From Pseudomonadota bacterium (GTDB taxonomy: Bacteria > Pseudomonadota > Alphaproteobacteria > Rhizobiales > Xanthobacteraceae), in NCBI GenBank assembly GCA_023422775.1, contig JAFAGM010000128.1, positions 11,093 through 75,092 of the forward strand: a DNA stretch of 64,000 bases, in the 5' to 3' direction. Position numbers and translations under genes: made by a program. Below are positions 49,745 through 57,431 of the stretch, piece after piece. Every line of letters begins with the position of its first letter. The first letter of the stretch is position 1. The notes under the pieces were generated by a model. It had not been told where the DNA came from and made no database searches. It saw nothing but the letters and a program-made list of their open reading frames with translations.

Positions 49745-51387
49745 ACGCGACTGTGAAACCGGGAAAACTGATCAAGGGCCAGACCGGCGACTGGGAAGTC
49801 GTCATCGGGATGGAGGTGCACGCCCAGGTCACCTCGAAGTCAAAGCTGTTCTCGGGCGCCTCGACCGAATTCGGCGGCGAGCCCAACAGCCATGTGTCGC
49901 TGGTCGACGCCGCGATGCCGGGCATGCTGCCCGTGATCAACGAGGAATGCGTCAGGCAGGCTGTCAGGACCGGATTGGGCCTCAACGCGCAGATCAACCT
50001 GCGCTCGGTGTTCGACCGCAAGAACTATTTCTATCCGGACTCGCCGCAGGGCTACCAGATCAGCCAGTACAAGTCGCCGATCGTGGGCGAGGGCGAGGTG
50101 AATGTCGTTTTGCCGGGCGGCGAGGAGATTGCTGTCGGTATTGAGCGCGTCCACCTAGAGCAAGACGCAGGCAAGTCTTTGCACGATCAACATCCTACAA
50201 TGTCCTACATCGATCTTAATCGTGCGGGCGTGGCTCTAATGGAAATAGTTACGAAGCCCGACTTGCGCTCGTCGATTGAGGCAAAGGCCTTTTTTACAAA
50301 GCTGCGTAGTGTTCTCCGTTACCTTGGAACATGCGATGGGGAGATGCAAAAGGGAAGTCTGCGGGCCGACGTGAACGTCTCCGTTCGTAGGCCGGGTGAT
50401 GCACTAGGTATTCGCTGCGAAATTAAGAATCTAAATTCAATTCGCTTCGTGGGCCAAGCCATTGACTGTGAGGCAAAGCGCCAAATCGACCTTTTGGAGG
50501 ATGGGAGAGCGATTGAACAAGAGACGAGGTCGTTTGATCCTATTGGGCGTAAAACTCACCCCTTACGTTCCAAGGAAGAGGCCCACGACTATCGCTATTT
50601 TCCAGACCCGGACCTCCTCCCGCTAGAGATTTCTCAAGAGTTTGTCGACGATCTCCGATCGCATCTTCCCGAATTACCGGACATGAAAAGGGATAGATAT
50701 GTCAAACAGTTCGGTCTGCACCGCGATATTGCTGGCGTTCTATGTGCCGAGAAGGAAATTTCGGAGTTTTTCGAAGCGATGCTTGATCGCGGGGCGTCTC
50801 CGCAATCGGCTGCCAATTGGATCGTCAACGTCGTTCGAAGCCAATTGAGTAAGTCGGACCCCGAACTAGTCGGCTCTGACATCGATGGCCAGACAGATCC
50901 GAGCAGTTCTGTAGATCCTAAGGTCTCTGCCAGTGCCCCACGTCCTCTCGCTCCAACAGGACCAGTTGGTCCAACCGGCGAAGTGGGGATTACAGTTCCA
51001 TCTTGGTCCGTTCAGGTTATGGGTCCCACCGGACCAGCCGCAAATACTTCGGTTCTTGCGATGGTGTCCTCGAACACGATCTCAAGCACCGGGGCAAAGG
51101 CTGTCTTTGAAACGATGTGGGAGCGAGCCCGGTCCACGGGCCCGACGGATGATCCATCGTTGGCCGCGCAAATTGCAAAGGAGTTAGGCGTCGAGCAAGT
51201 CACCGACCTCTCCGCAATTGAGAAGGTTGTCGATGAGGTGATTGCGGCGAATCCGGATAAAGTTGACCAAGCCAAGGCTAAGCCTGCAGCTGTTCAATGG
51301 TTCGTTGGTCAAGTAATGAAATCGACCGGCGGTAAGGCGGATCCAAAGGCTGTGACAACTCTGCTAAAGTCCAAGCTAGGGCTCTGA
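49741..51387 (+). CDS. gatB: Chimeric Asp/Glu-tRNA amidotransferase subunit GatB
   Basis: A 548-residue GatB; the family is usually about 480-500. GatB activates the misacylated tRNA with ATP and receives ammonia from GatA. Residues 1-120 are host-like. From about residue 121 to the end the DNA is foreign in composition. The functional blocks are intact: GMEVHAQVTSKSKLFSGAS, RVHLEQDAGKSLHDQHPTMS, CEIKNLNSIRF and RSKEEAHDYRYFPDPDL. The helical domain before the YqeY tail is altered: about residues 371-435 form a Ser/Pro/Gly-rich linker with GPVGPTGEVG and MGPTGPAANT, absent from native GatB. The tail (from about 480) is 47/62 identical to the native tail left behind downstream. Probably functional, since it is the only complete gatB visible. 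Confidence 0.93.
   Translation: MNATVKPGKLIKGQTGDWEVVIGMEVHAQVTSKSKLFSGASTEFGGEPNSHVSLVDAAMPGMLPVINEECVRQAVRTGLGLNAQINLRSVFDRKNYFYPDSPQGYQISQYKSPIVGEGEVNVVLPGGEEIAVGIERVHLEQDAGKSLHDQHPTMSYIDLNRAGVALMEIVTKPDLRSSIEAKAFFTKLRSVLRYLGTCDGEMQKGSLRADVNVSVRRPGDALGIRCEIKNLNSIRFVGQAIDCEAKRQIDLLEDGRAIEQETRSFDPIGRKTHPLRSKEEAHDYRYFPDPDLLPLEISQEFVDDLRSHLPELPDMKRDRYVKQFGLHRDIAGVLCAEKEISEFFEAMLDRGASPQSAANWIVNVVRSQLSKSDPELVGSDIDGQTDPSSSVDPKVSASAPRPLAPTGPVGPTGEVGITVPSWSVQVMGPTGPAANTSVLAMVSSNTISSTGAKAVFETMWERARSTGPTDDPSLAAQIAKELGVEQVTDLSAIEKVVDEVIAANPDKVDQAKAKPAAVQWFVGQVMKSTGGKADPKAVTTLLKSKLGL
50101..51387 (+). other. Foreign gatB segment replacing the native middle and 3' part
   Basis: Hand counts of G+C: 38/60 at 49921-49980 (native), 27/60 at 50401-50460 and 27/60 at 50641-50700 (inside), 41/60 at 51481-51540 (native remnant). 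Codon choice changes at the same place (CTA, TTA, AGA, ATA-type and T-ending codons appear). The left edge lies in a conserved coding stretch at about 50095-50115; the right edge is exactly the stop codon at 51385-51387. The segment holds nothing but gatB: no integrase, repeats or other gene. Confidence 0.85.
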
Positions 51388-51926
51388 AGAAGGCCCGCTT
51401 CATCGGGGGCTTCGGACTGTCGCCCTACGACGCCGGCGTGCTGGTCGCCGAGCGCGAGAGCGCGGATTTCTACGAGACTGTGCTGGCCGGGCTCGCCGAC
51501 AAGGCGCGCGACGGCAAGCTTGCGGCAAACTGGGTGATCAACGAACTGTTCGGCCGTCTCAACAAGGAAGGCCGCGACATTTCGGCCTCGCCGGTCTCGG
51601 CGACGCAGCTCGCCGCGATCGTCGATCTGATCGGCGAAGGCACCATCTCCGGGAAAATTGCCAAGGACCTGTTCGAGATCGTCTGGCTCGAGGGCGGCGA
51701 TCCGCGCGCGCTGGTCGAAGCGCGTGGCATGAAGCAGGTGACCGACCTCGGGGCGATCGAAAAGGTCGTCGACGACATCATCGCCGCCAATCCGGACAAG
51801 GTCGCGCAGGCGAAAGCCAAGCCGCAACTCGCCGGCTGGTTTGTCGGCCAGGTGATGAAGTCATCGGGCGGCAAGGCCAACCCGCAAGCGGTCAACGATC
51901 TCCTGAAGGCGAAGCTCGGCATCTGA
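51387..51926 (+). pseudogene. Remnant of the native gatB 3' part
   Basis: An uninterrupted frame, one base out of register with the chimeric gene, runs from the A of its TGA: KKARFIGGFGLSPYDAGVLV, AANWVINELFGRLNKEGRD, then ISASPVSATQLAAIVDLIG, FEIVWLEGGDPRALVEA and LLKAKLGI before TGA. This is residues ~315 to the end of an ordinary alphaproteobacterial GatB: cradle end, helical domain and YqeY tail. No start codon with a ribosome-binding site is seen; a GTG at 51438 is the first candidate. It shows no stop codons or decay, so the event is recent, or the tail is still translated. Confidence 0.85.
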
Positions 51927-51929
51927 AAG

Positions 51930-51946
51930 CGTCCCGTTACGGGACG
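51930..51946. terminator. Stem-loop after the native gatB end
   Basis: CGTCCCG-TTA-CGGGACG, a perfect hairpin 4 bases after the remnant's stop codon. No T-run follows, so it may be an mRNA 3'-end stabiliser or rho-dependent end of the gat operon. Confidence 0.4.
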
Positions 51947-52489
51947 ACTCCGTCGTCGGTGACGTCGCGATCGATGTACGCAAGCGCGCGTCGATCGCTC
52001 CTCGCGATCCAAAATTTACCATGACGATCTGGAGCGCGCGTCCGAATCGGCGTTCGCGTTTCGCGCGGAAATCCGATTTTGGCGAGTGGTCGATGAGGCG
52101 CGAGCGCCGTGACCGTGAAAATTTTTTTATTGCCAAAGCTTGCGACTCAGAGTCCGTGCAAGCGTCGTTTTGACACTCGCGGTGAGTCGCGATGACAGCG
52201 ATCGAATGTCGATCGTCAATTGCGCAATTCAGGAAAGCACTGCAGCGCAAGCGATTCCTTCAATATTGAGAAGCGACGACGTCGATCGTCGCGACACTTT
52301 TCGCATCGGCATGCGAACGCGTTGATGTGTCGCCGATGTCGATGCTTCGCGCGCGCTCGCTTCTGCTCGTCAACACTTCCTTAAGCGGGACGCTGTTTTT
52401 TTGAGTGCGTTGGTGTATTCGGGATGTCGTGCATCTCGATTCCCGAATGCACGCAGCGACTAAAGTCATCTCTTTATCAGGAGGGCAAC
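51947..52489. other. Gene-free stretch rich in TCGATCG words
   Basis: No protein gene is supported. The stretch has many overlapping short dyads built on CGATCG and TCGCGA (for example GACGTCGATCGTC near 52279, and TCAATTGCGCAATT near 52217) and AT-rich patches (AAATTTTTTTATTG near 52117). It ends in the leader of the Lys-rich mini-protein. A promoter is likely near its 3' end but cannot be placed. Confidence 0.5.
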
Positions 52490-52582
52490 ATGGCCAAGAA
52501 AGCGAAGAAGGCGAAGAAGGCGAAGAGCGCAGTGAAGAAGACTGCGAAGAAGACCCGCAAGGTCGCCAAGAAGAAGAAGTAA
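52490..52582 (+). CDS. Lysine-rich H1-like mini-protein (30 residues)
   Basis: MAKKAKKAKKAKSAVKKTAK then KTRKVAKKKK: 17 of 30 residues are Lys, with Ala, Thr and Val between. It copies the tail of bacterial histone H1-like proteins (AKK repeats) with no globular part. AGGAGGG stands 4 bases before the ATG, one of the strongest ribosome-binding sites in the window, and the frame ends in TAA. Such short basic proteins are expected to bind DNA or RNA non-specifically. I recall closely similar tiny proteins in Bradyrhizobium; function is inferred from composition only. Confidence 0.82.
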   Translation: MAKKAKKAKKAKSAVKKTAKKTRKVAKKKK

Positions 52583-53385
52583 ATTCGCTTCTTCAAGAAT
52601 TGCCGGCGGCTTGATGCCGGCACGTCACACGAGCCCCGGATGAACATCTCCCGGATGAACATCTGAAGGCTCTGGTCGACGAAAGAGGGTGTCGGCGAGA
52701 CATCAGGTCAACGGCTGGATCGTCTTTCGAGGGAGCCATCTCCTTCCAACCGGTCCGGCAGAAGAAACAAGTTTTCTTCGTTCGGTGCGGACCTCCCAAA
52801 GAGATCCGCAATTTCACCGGGCCCAAAAGCCCGGGATGAGATCTGGTCCTGACGTGTTCGCCGACGCCCTCGCTCCCCGGAACCGATAGGTTTCTCGGGA
52901 GACCTGTTTCCGGAGTGCTCGCTCCGATCGCCCGCATCCGGCGCCTGACACCAACCCTCCTGAATTAATTCTGACAGTTCGCGGACGTCGACCGATTTTG
53001 GGACACCGGTCGCTCATGCGGTTCGCCGTGACCTGCGAGGACGTCAGCCGCGCCGCCAACTCCGATCCTCGACGGAAGCTGCGGATGGTTATCGTTCCGC
53101 CAAGCGGCAGGGTAAACCGAACTTCACGAATCGATACTTCCCGCTGTGCCGCAGGCCTTTCTGCGATTCTGTGCCCGGCCGCGCCGTGCGCGCGTTTACA
53201 CCCCGTTTATCGCGAACCTTAAACTGCCCTTCAAATTTGATCGGCCATGATCCTCCCAACAAGCCGGTAAACGGTATGCGCTCGATCCGATCAGCGGATC
53301 GCGCGTCGGGGATGAACAGGCGTTTCAACAGTGGACAGGGGCCGCACTCGGGGGAGGGCGGCAACGATAAAAAGGGGTGCTACAG
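52583..53385. other. Gene-free stretch with a 15-base tandem repeat
   Basis: No frame in these 800 bases looks like a gene. It holds the perfect tandem CCCGGATGAACATCT x2 (52635-52664), a small hairpin GCCGGC...GCCGGC just after the mini-protein (52602-52621) and CGGGC-ccaaaa-GCCCG at about 52818-52833. The last 100 bases should carry the promoter of the Sel1 protein. Confidence 0.5.
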
Positions 53386-53652
53386 ATGTTTCAGGGGCAA
53401 TTCGATCTCGATGCGGCGACGCCGGTCGAAGCGACCGCGATACCGGATGTGCTGTTCGAACGTGGCCTGTATTGGGCCAGCGGCCGTTCCGGTGTGGTCA
53501 ACCTCGTCGCGGCACACAAATGGTTCAACCTGGCGGCGCTGAAGGGACGCGCCGACGCGATCTCCATGCGCCGCGAGGTAGCCGAGATGATGTCGGACGC
53601 CGAGATCGCGACCGCACAGCGCGAAGCGCGTGCGTGGATGATCTCGCACTGA
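53386..53652 (+). CDS. SEL1-like repeat protein
   Basis: An 88-residue protein with one Sel1-like repeat: FERGLYWASGRSGVVNLVAA then HKWFNLAALKG, the latter being the typical A..WF..AA..G signature, followed by a helical C-terminus with AQREARAWM. Sel1 (TPR-like) repeats mediate protein contacts. Short rhizobial proteins with the same design are common and unassigned. Start ATG 53386 follows AAGGGG; a GTG three codons earlier is possible. Confidence 0.8.
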   Translation: MFQGQFDLDAATPVEATAIPDVLFERGLYWASGRSGVVNLVAAHKWFNLAALKGRADAISMRREVAEMMSDAEIATAQREARAWMISH

Positions 53653-53703
53653 TCTTCGGAGACGCTCGGTGAGGTGACGGCCGGCGATGGCGGCTGTCGC
53701 CGC

Positions 53704-53955
53704 TCAGTCGAGATTCTTGCGCTTCAACTTCATTTGCGGATCGAACTTGAGGTCGTACTTCTTTCCGTCCGCGCATACGGCGTCATCGACCTCGAACTGC
53801 TGATCGTCTTCGTCAAACTCGAACTTGCCACCGGAGCATCCCTCGGCCTGGACCGCAGCGACCAGTTTCGCGCGTTCGTCCTCGGTAACCTGGCGGTCGG
53901 CGAGCGCCGGCAAGGTCGACATGGCGAGTATTCCTATCGATATGATCAACCGCAT
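53704..53955 (-). CDS. Exported PepSY-like protein
   Basis: An 83-residue protein with a signal peptide (residues 1-19, STLPALA-D) and a small PepSY-type domain: VTEDERAKLVAAVQAEGCSG, KFEFDEDDQQFEVDDAVCAD and a C-terminal DLKFDPQMKLKRKNLD. The two Cys (40 and 62) could form a disulfide. PepSY domains are thought to modulate periplasmic peptidases or bind ligands. Monocistronic, close to tRNA-Ser. Confidence 0.8.
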   Translation of the reverse strand: MRLIISIGILAMSTLPALADRQVTEDERAKLVAAVQAEGCSGGKFEFDEDDQQFEVDDAVCADGKKYDLKFDPQMKLKRKNLD

Positions 53956-54065
53956 AAGAAAGCTCCGTTCTGGAGACTCGCATCAACGCGTCGAATCGGA
54001 ACCTGTTCCATCCGAATCGCTCCGACGGCGGCCTGACGTCGGCGCCGCAGCGGACATTGAGCAGA

Positions 54066-54159
54066 TGGCGGAGCCGGAGGGATTCGAACCCTCGATAGGG
54101 CTTTACAACCCTATAACGGTTTAGCAAACCGCCGCCTTCAGCCACTCGGCCACAGCTCC
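54066..54159 (-). tRNA. tRNA-Ser(GCT)
   Basis: The minus strand folds as a class II tRNA. The acceptor stem is GGAGCTG/CGGCTCC with discriminator G and an encoded CCA. The anticodon stem-loop is CGGTTTGCTAAACCG with anticodon GCT (reads AGC/AGU). A long variable arm (TAGGGTTGTAAAGCCCTA) identifies Ser, and the T-loop is GGTTCGAATCC. Total 94 bases with CCA. Confidence 0.97.
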
Positions 54160-54985
54160 ATCAGGGCGGATATGCCCGACGCGAGGGCGCGCCGCAAGCG
54201 GCAGATTCGGATTGCACAGGGCCATTTGGTGACGGCGCCCGACAAAGGGCGCAGCTCCTCGCAGTCCGAACTCTTCGGCGCGGCCTGGAAGCGGCGGCCG
54301 CGAGCCTTACTCACCCGAGTCTTGCTCGTAAGAATCACAAGTATTGAGAGGCTTTGCAGTGTTCCGATCCCGCTGGCTTCGTGGAACCGGGTGAACCCGG
54401 AACCGAGCGCGGATGTCGAGGGCGTCAGCACTCTATTATATGCCATTATATGCCGCGGCACATCAGGCGAGGCCCCGCCGCTTGCCGCCTTTATGATGTG
54501 GATACCCGGCAGTATGGCGTCCGAATTGGCGGATGCGGATTCGGGGATGTCACGCTCGATTCGATTCGACGAGCCAGCCTGGAGACGTCAGCGGCGTTGC
54601 TGCGCTGCCCGCGGCGTCATTCCGGTGTCAAATGGGGCAATTCAAAAATACCAAGCGTAAACAGTGGCTTAGAAAGAAACCTTGATCACGATCGCGTGTT
54701 ATTTGTGCAACACCCATTGGAAAAGGGGCGGAGCAGGGGGGCTCGGAACGGTTCCTTTGTTGCGTGTGCAGAAGTCCTCGGTAATTGTGATCGGGCGACG
54801 GAGGGGGGCATCCCGAGGTCGTCCCGTTTTTAGGTGGTTCGCTTAAGTCCCTCGCGTTCATGCGGGAGTGTCCGAAGGCGCGAAGCGACTAAGCCGGGTT
54901 TCAGGGGATCAAGGGAACCAACCTTAGGGTGTCACGCACCCGGCGGATCCGGAACCTTCCCTACAGAGCAACTTGGAGGTTTAAC
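54160..54985. other. Long region upstream of the first porin
   Basis: About 825 bases between tRNA-Ser and the porin with no gene I can support; open frames here lack family-like sequence. It contains a perfect 10-base tandem ATTATATGCC x2 (54435-54454) and local low-G+C patches. The length suggests a regulated porin leader and possibly a small RNA, but I cannot define one. Confidence 0.45.
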
Positions 54986-56530
54986 ATGAAGATGGTTAAG
55001 AGCCTTATTCTCGGCTCAGCGGCGGGTCTGGTCGCCATGAGCGGAGCTCAGGCAGCCGATCTTCCCGTCAAGGCCAAAGCGGTCGAGTACGTGAGGATCT
55101 GCTCCCTGTATGGTGCTGGTTTCTTCTACATTCCTGGCACCGACACCTGCATCAAGCTGGGTGGTTACCTGCGCGTTGAAACCGCTTTGAACACGAACGC
55201 GGTGTACAACGGTGCTTACTCTTCGGTGGCGGGAGCTCGCAATCGCCTGTCGAACTACTACACCGCTCGTTCCCGTCAGGATCTGACGGTCGATACGCGC
55301 ACCGCGACCGAGTACGGCGTGGTCCGCACCTTCTTCGATGCGACCTTCAGCTGGACCACGGGTTCGTACGCCGGTGCCGGCACGGGTGGTACTGTGTACA
55401 GCGCGGGTGCCGGCCAGGTCGGCAACCCCTCTGACGGCGGCATCGCCGGCGGCTCGGTCGGCGTCTATCACGCGTTCATCCAGTTCGCTGGGTTCACGAT
55501 GGGTAAGACGATCTCCCCGTTCGATACTCCCTGGGTCAACTATCCCGGCAACAACTTCGACGGTCTCGTCGGCGGCTCCGGCGACGTCACCGCCGTCAAC
55601 CAGCTGACCTACACCGCTCAGTTCGGCAACGGCGTGTCGGGCAGCATCGCGGTCGTCGATCCGACCGCCTACCATCAGAGCAACCTGTATAACCTGGGTG
55701 CTAATGGTGCACTGCTCAGCGGTCCCGCCTTCCAGGGTGGCGCCTACGGCCTCAGCGCCTTGGGCGGCACGAGGGCTCCGGACATCATCGGTGTCTTGAA
55801 GGTCGATCAGGCTTGGGGCGTGTTCCAGTTGTCGGCTGCTGCCCACAACAACCACGCAGCCTACTACGGCATCACCGAGGACACTGGTCATCCCGACGAC
55901 AAGTGGGGTTGGGCCGTGCAGGCCGGCTTGCAGATCAAGAACATCCCGACGGGTGCGGGTGACACGATCAACTTGCAGGCGGTCTACACCGACGGTGCGA
56001 GCCGCTACAACTTCCAGAGCTTGGTTGGCCAGAACTTCGTGATGTTCGGCGGCACCAACGTGCCGGGCGCCTACCAGAGCGTTGGTCTCGCTGGCATCGC
56101 TGACGGTGTGTACGGAACGGGCACCGGCATTGCCACGGCTCAGACTTGGGGTATGCGCGGCGCGTTCAACCACAACTTCGATCCCTACTGGAGCGGTGCG
56201 ATCTACGGTGCATACGCTCAGCTGAAGTACGGCAATGGTGGCGCTGCTCTCATCTGCAACGCCATCGCAGGCCTCGGTGCCACAACTGCGGGCATCACCA
56301 ACTGCGACCCGAACTTCAATATCGGTCAGATCGGTGGCATCATCCGCTGGACCCCGGTGAAGGGTCTGACCTTCTCGGCGGACGTCAACTACACCATGCT
56401 TGACCAGAAGTTTGCTGGAACGATTGCGACAGCAGCTCCGATCAATGCGACCGCCAAGCCAGGAACTGTCTACCAGCTGAAGGACCAGGACTCCGTGAGC
56501 ATGCTCATCCGCGCTCAGCGTAACTTCTGA
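54986..56530 (+). CDS. Outer membrane porin (Omp2-like, first copy)
   Basis: A 514-residue 16-stranded-type general porin of the alphaproteobacterial porin_2 family. The signal peptide is MKMVKSLILGSAAGLVAMSG to AQAAD. The mature start LPVKAKAVEYVRICSLYGAG and FFYIPGTDTCIKLGGYLR, with two Cys (33 and 49 region), is the family hallmark. The remaining sequence has alternating aromatic and glycine-rich beta strands and ends QDSVSMLIRAQRNF with the terminal Phe needed for BAM assembly. GGAGG precedes the ATG. Codon choice is restricted to optimal codons, a sign of very high expression. A paralog lies tail to tail downstream. Confidence 0.95.
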   Translation: MKMVKSLILGSAAGLVAMSGAQAADLPVKAKAVEYVRICSLYGAGFFYIPGTDTCIKLGGYLRVETALNTNAVYNGAYSSVAGARNRLSNYYTARSRQDLTVDTRTATEYGVVRTFFDATFSWTTGSYAGAGTGGTVYSAGAGQVGNPSDGGIAGGSVGVYHAFIQFAGFTMGKTISPFDTPWVNYPGNNFDGLVGGSGDVTAVNQLTYTAQFGNGVSGSIAVVDPTAYHQSNLYNLGANGALLSGPAFQGGAYGLSALGGTRAPDIIGVLKVDQAWGVFQLSAAAHNNHAAYYGITEDTGHPDDKWGWAVQAGLQIKNIPTGAGDTINLQAVYTDGASRYNFQSLVGQNFVMFGGTNVPGAYQSVGLAGIADGVYGTGTGIATAQTWGMRGAFNHNFDPYWSGAIYGAYAQLKYGNGGAALICNAIAGLGATTAGITNCDPNFNIGQIGGIIRWTPVKGLTFSADVNYTMLDQKFAGTIATAAPINATAKPGTVYQLKDQDSVSMLIRAQRNF

Positions 56531-56555
56531 TCCCGGACGGCTTCAACAACCTGGG

Positions 56556-56590
56556 AAACCCCGGCAGGCAACTGCCGGGGTTTTTCTTTT
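56556..56590 (+). terminator. Rho-independent terminator of the first porin
   Basis: AAACCCCGGCAG-gcaa-CTGCCGGGGTTT followed by TTCTTTT. It lies 26 bases after the porin stop codon. Confidence 0.92.
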
Positions 56591-56910
56591 GTTGGGCTTG
56601 AAACTTCAAGCATCCATCCTTCTCAAGTCGTCCACGCGTGATCGTGCTTTGCTCGTTACAGCGATGCCTTGTGGGCAGGCCTCAGCGCCGGAAAAGGGGC
56701 ATGGGCGGGCATCCGCAGGGAGCCCGGCTGCGGGCTCGAGCGGATTGCCCCATCGCCAGCCATAGACGCTTGAGGTCCTGGTTTGCGCGAGCAATACCTA
56801 TCGACCGATAGTCGGCGATGTGGACCTGTCGATCCCTTGCCTTGCTGGTGCCAACGGTGCGCAATGCGCCCCTGTGCCTGCTGTCCGATCGGCGCAGGCG
56901 GGTAGCAGTG
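56591..56910. other. Gene-free stretch between porin terminator and DUF3551 gene
   Basis: About 320 bases with no supported gene. A 129-codon open frame on the minus strand (56682-57071) overlaps the DUF3551 gene and has no family-like sequence, so I do not call it. Confidence 0.45.
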
Positions 56911-57180
56911 CTAATGCTGAAACCGCCGCTGTCGGTAAACGGGTCCCCGAGGCTTATGAGCAAACGCGTAGTAAGGGTTGGCATAGCACTGAGCTGCGCG
57001 GCCAGATGCCGTTGCCTGACACTGAGGCAGTGAAGTGAAACTGCAATCGATGTAGCCGCCTCTCGGCACATACACCTGCAGGCAGACCGGATAGTTTGGA
57101 TCGTAGGTCTGCGCGTGGGACGGCGCGGCGGCGAAGACCGCTGCGCTGACCAGAATCATCCAGGTCAATTCAGTGCGCAT
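56911..57180 (-). CDS. DUF3551 family exported cysteine-rich protein
   Basis: An 89-residue protein with a signal peptide (residues 1-23, APSHA-QTYD) and one DUF3551 domain: QTYDPNYPVCLQVYVPRGGY, IDCSFTSLPQCQATASGRAA and QCYANPYYAF. The four cysteines with YPVC...DC...QC...QC spacing define this Bradyrhizobium-rich family of unknown function, thought to be periplasmic. GGAGG stands 6 bases before the ATG. It lies between the tails of two porin genes. Confidence 0.88.
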   Translation of the reverse strand: MRTELTWMILVSAAVFAAAPSHAQTYDPNYPVCLQVYVPRGGYIDCSFTSLPQCQATASGRAAQCYANPYYAFAHKPRGPVYRQRRFQH

Positions 57181-57378
57181 TATAGCCTCCTCGTCTCTTC
57201 CAGCGGCAGAGTCGAACATGGTGTTGAATACGGGATACGTCAATCGTCGATTGCTGCAGTTGCTTCTCTGGAAGCCCTCGCGATGGGCTTCAGCTCCGAT
57301 CAGCGCGCGCCAGGACAGCGAAACTCCGGTCGAGATCCGTTTCCGTCCCGCGCGGTCGCTTCATCAATGAGGGCATAG

Positions 57379-57409
57379 AAAAACCCCCCGACAGTTGTCT
57401 GCCGAGGGG
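57379..57409 (-). terminator. Rho-independent terminator of the second porin
   Basis: Read on the minus strand: CCCCTCGGCAG-acaa-CTGTCGGGGG followed by TTTTT. The stem resembles that of the first porin's terminator. It lies about 25 bases after the second porin's stop. Confidence 0.9.
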
Positions 57410-57431
57410 CTCATTGCTCCGATAATCCGGA

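Noticed and set aside
50101..51387. An intein or group I/II intron in gatB
   Set aside because: The segment is itself GatB sequence, with no splicing blocks, homing endonuclease or intron ends; it replaces rather than interrupts the gene.
54354..54833. A 159-codon frame before the first porin
   Set aside because: Composition and sequence look random, it runs through AT-rich repeats and has no ribosome-binding site.
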